64,000 nt of DNA from Diploptera punctata (Eukaryota; Arthropoda; Insecta; Blattodea; Blaberidae). Below, one piece after another: positions 63,290 to 64,000 of the stretch. A program made the translations under genes and the position numbers. The notes under the pieces were generated by a model. That model did not search any database, had not been told where the DNA came from, and was given only the letters and a program-made list of their open reading frames with translations. Within the stretch, counting starts at the first letter, position 1, and the number at the start of each line of letters is the position of its first letter. Location: NCBI GenBank assembly GCA_030220185.1, contig JASPKZ010004565.1, forward strand, positions 174,001 to 238,000. Direction: 5' to 3'.

Positions 63290-63760
63290 GGCGCGTTATA
63301 ATAATGACGTTTTAATTTCGCGGCAAGGTGAGAATAGTGGTCTCGGATCGGTCGGAATAGATTTGCGAAAGACCCTCGCGAACCACTGAAATGTCTGGGC
63401 TGTCATTCCAGACGTCTCTACTTATATCTCCCTCCCCTTTCAGGAAAGATCGGTGGCCAGAGGCTTCTATGTTTCGAAGTGTCTCGAACCTAAGCCTAGG
63501 AAGTTATATAATATATGACGAGGACAGAGGCCAATTAGTTGTGTTTTAACAGTGATATAATGAACAAAGCGAGAGAGAACTGCAGTGAGTGAAGGCATAT
63601 GAAACTGAAATAATTGTGAAACAGATAAACTTTGAAACAAGATTAATTTTGATTGAAAATTGTGATTAATTTAAAACTGACAATTTGTATAATTAAATAA
63701 AGTGATTGTGAGATTTAAACGACAATTGTGTGAAATCATTTACGCCAAAACAACGTGAAG
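63290..63760 (+). other. Possible solo LTR or promoter region
   Basis: A GC-richer block starting TGTGGCGCG (63290), with a TATA-like TTATATAATATATGACG at about 63502-63518, then GAGGACAGAGGCC and an AATAAAGTGATTG polyadenylation-like signal near 63697. TG start, TATA box, then AATAAA about 190 bp downstream is an LTR-like order, but no CA end, second LTR, primer-binding site or short duplication was found. Confidence 0.25.
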
Positions 63761-63897
63761 ACGAAATCCCAAGAAAGTTGTAAAATATGAACACATTCAT
63801 CCTATGTATTAAGAAGGTCCTCATCATGTTATTCCTATTGTAATTTATTAATAAATTGTGGTGTATTTCAAAATGGACGGTTTCTTTATTTTCACTT

Positions 63898-64000
63898 AAA
63901 TGAACAGCCTCATGGATTAGTGCACCCGAGTTCTCGACTACAGTTCATGGGGACTGGGTTCGATTCCCGGTCAGATAACAGGATATATTTTTGCGGTCGC
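63898..64000 (+). mobile_element. tRNA-like SINE head, cut by window end
   Basis: ATGGATTAGTGCACCCGAGT (A-box-like TGGATTAGTGCA) and B box GGTTCGATTCCCGG at tRNA-like spacing, followed by a T-rich body. It does not match SINE-A to SINE-H closely. Confidence 0.5.

Overview
This is eukaryotic nuclear DNA, almost certainly from an arthropod. The retroelement families, the tRNA-derived SINEs and one repeated LINE tail (key residues MGNERRAW and GKRPVGRPRMRW) look most like a large repeat-rich insect genome. A cockroach-like (blattodean) source is my best guess, made from memory of similar sequences and not from a search. There are no operons and no bacterial-type genes, and nearly every open frame longer than 60 codons belongs to a decayed transposon or to low-complexity DNA.

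Host-gene content is very small. (1) A dynein axonemal light chain 1 (DNAL1) copy at 6571-7119 (+) has no introns and one in-frame TAG, so it is probably a processed pseudogene. (2) A plausible coding exon at 47657-48142 (-) is rich in Ser, Arg and Lys, starts with ATG and ends at a perfect phase-0 GTAAGT splice donor; its gene is not recognised. The rest may be intron or intergenic space around that gene.

Mobile-element content, using names local to this report. LINE-a: RTE-like reverse transcriptase, YADD, tail CGATAGTGCCAGTGAGTAAGTAAG, about twelve 5'-truncated copies. LINE-b1/b2/b3: FADDQ-type relatives. LINE-c: FADDQ type with (GAA)n or (GAT)n tails, including the most complete copy at 33550-35980, which keeps part of the endonuclease and the whole RT. 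LINE-d: CR1/jockey-like, 3' hairpin GGCCTTATGGCC followed by (ATT)n. LINE-e: a second jockey-like element. SINEs A, B, C, D, E and H have tRNA-like heads with A and B boxes. DNA elements include a DD41D mariner, a pogo/Tigger derivative, a piggyBac-like MITE in TTAA, a hAT relic, a Helitron-like 3' end, several unclassified MITEs and four long foldback palindromes. At least three dispersed repeats have no recognisable class.

Layout: 1-6.4 kb LINE/SINE mosaic and a 580-bp polypyrimidine tract; 6.5-9.6 kb DNAL1 retrocopy and nested LINEs; 10-17.4 kb SINEs, LINE tails and a foldback; 17.5-24.5 kb dispersed repeats and a compound palindrome; 25-29 kb microsatellites, mariner and a long-TIR MITE; 29-33 kb nested retroelements; 33-37.8 kb the best LINE copies; 38-46 kb piggyBac MITE, repeat R1, SINE-in-LINE nesting; 46.4-49 kb foldback, GATA array, host exon and 31-bp minisatellite; 50-57 kb Helitron, pogo, SINE-B cluster; 57-60.3 kb an inverted LINE-a pair; 60.3-63 kb a three-level nest (LINE tail, then hAT, then an unusual TIR element).

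Two points stand out. The element at 60633-62073 carries a broken gene of the C-x-G-Q-N-K-N family between about 30-bp terminal inverted repeats and 5-bp target duplications, inside a hAT relic; this suggests that a poorly characterised arthropod gene family is a transposon gene. SINE-D ends in the same roughly 35 bp as LINE-b1, which is the signature of a SINE mobilised by a partner LINE. All family names come from reading the sequence and from memory; no database was searched.
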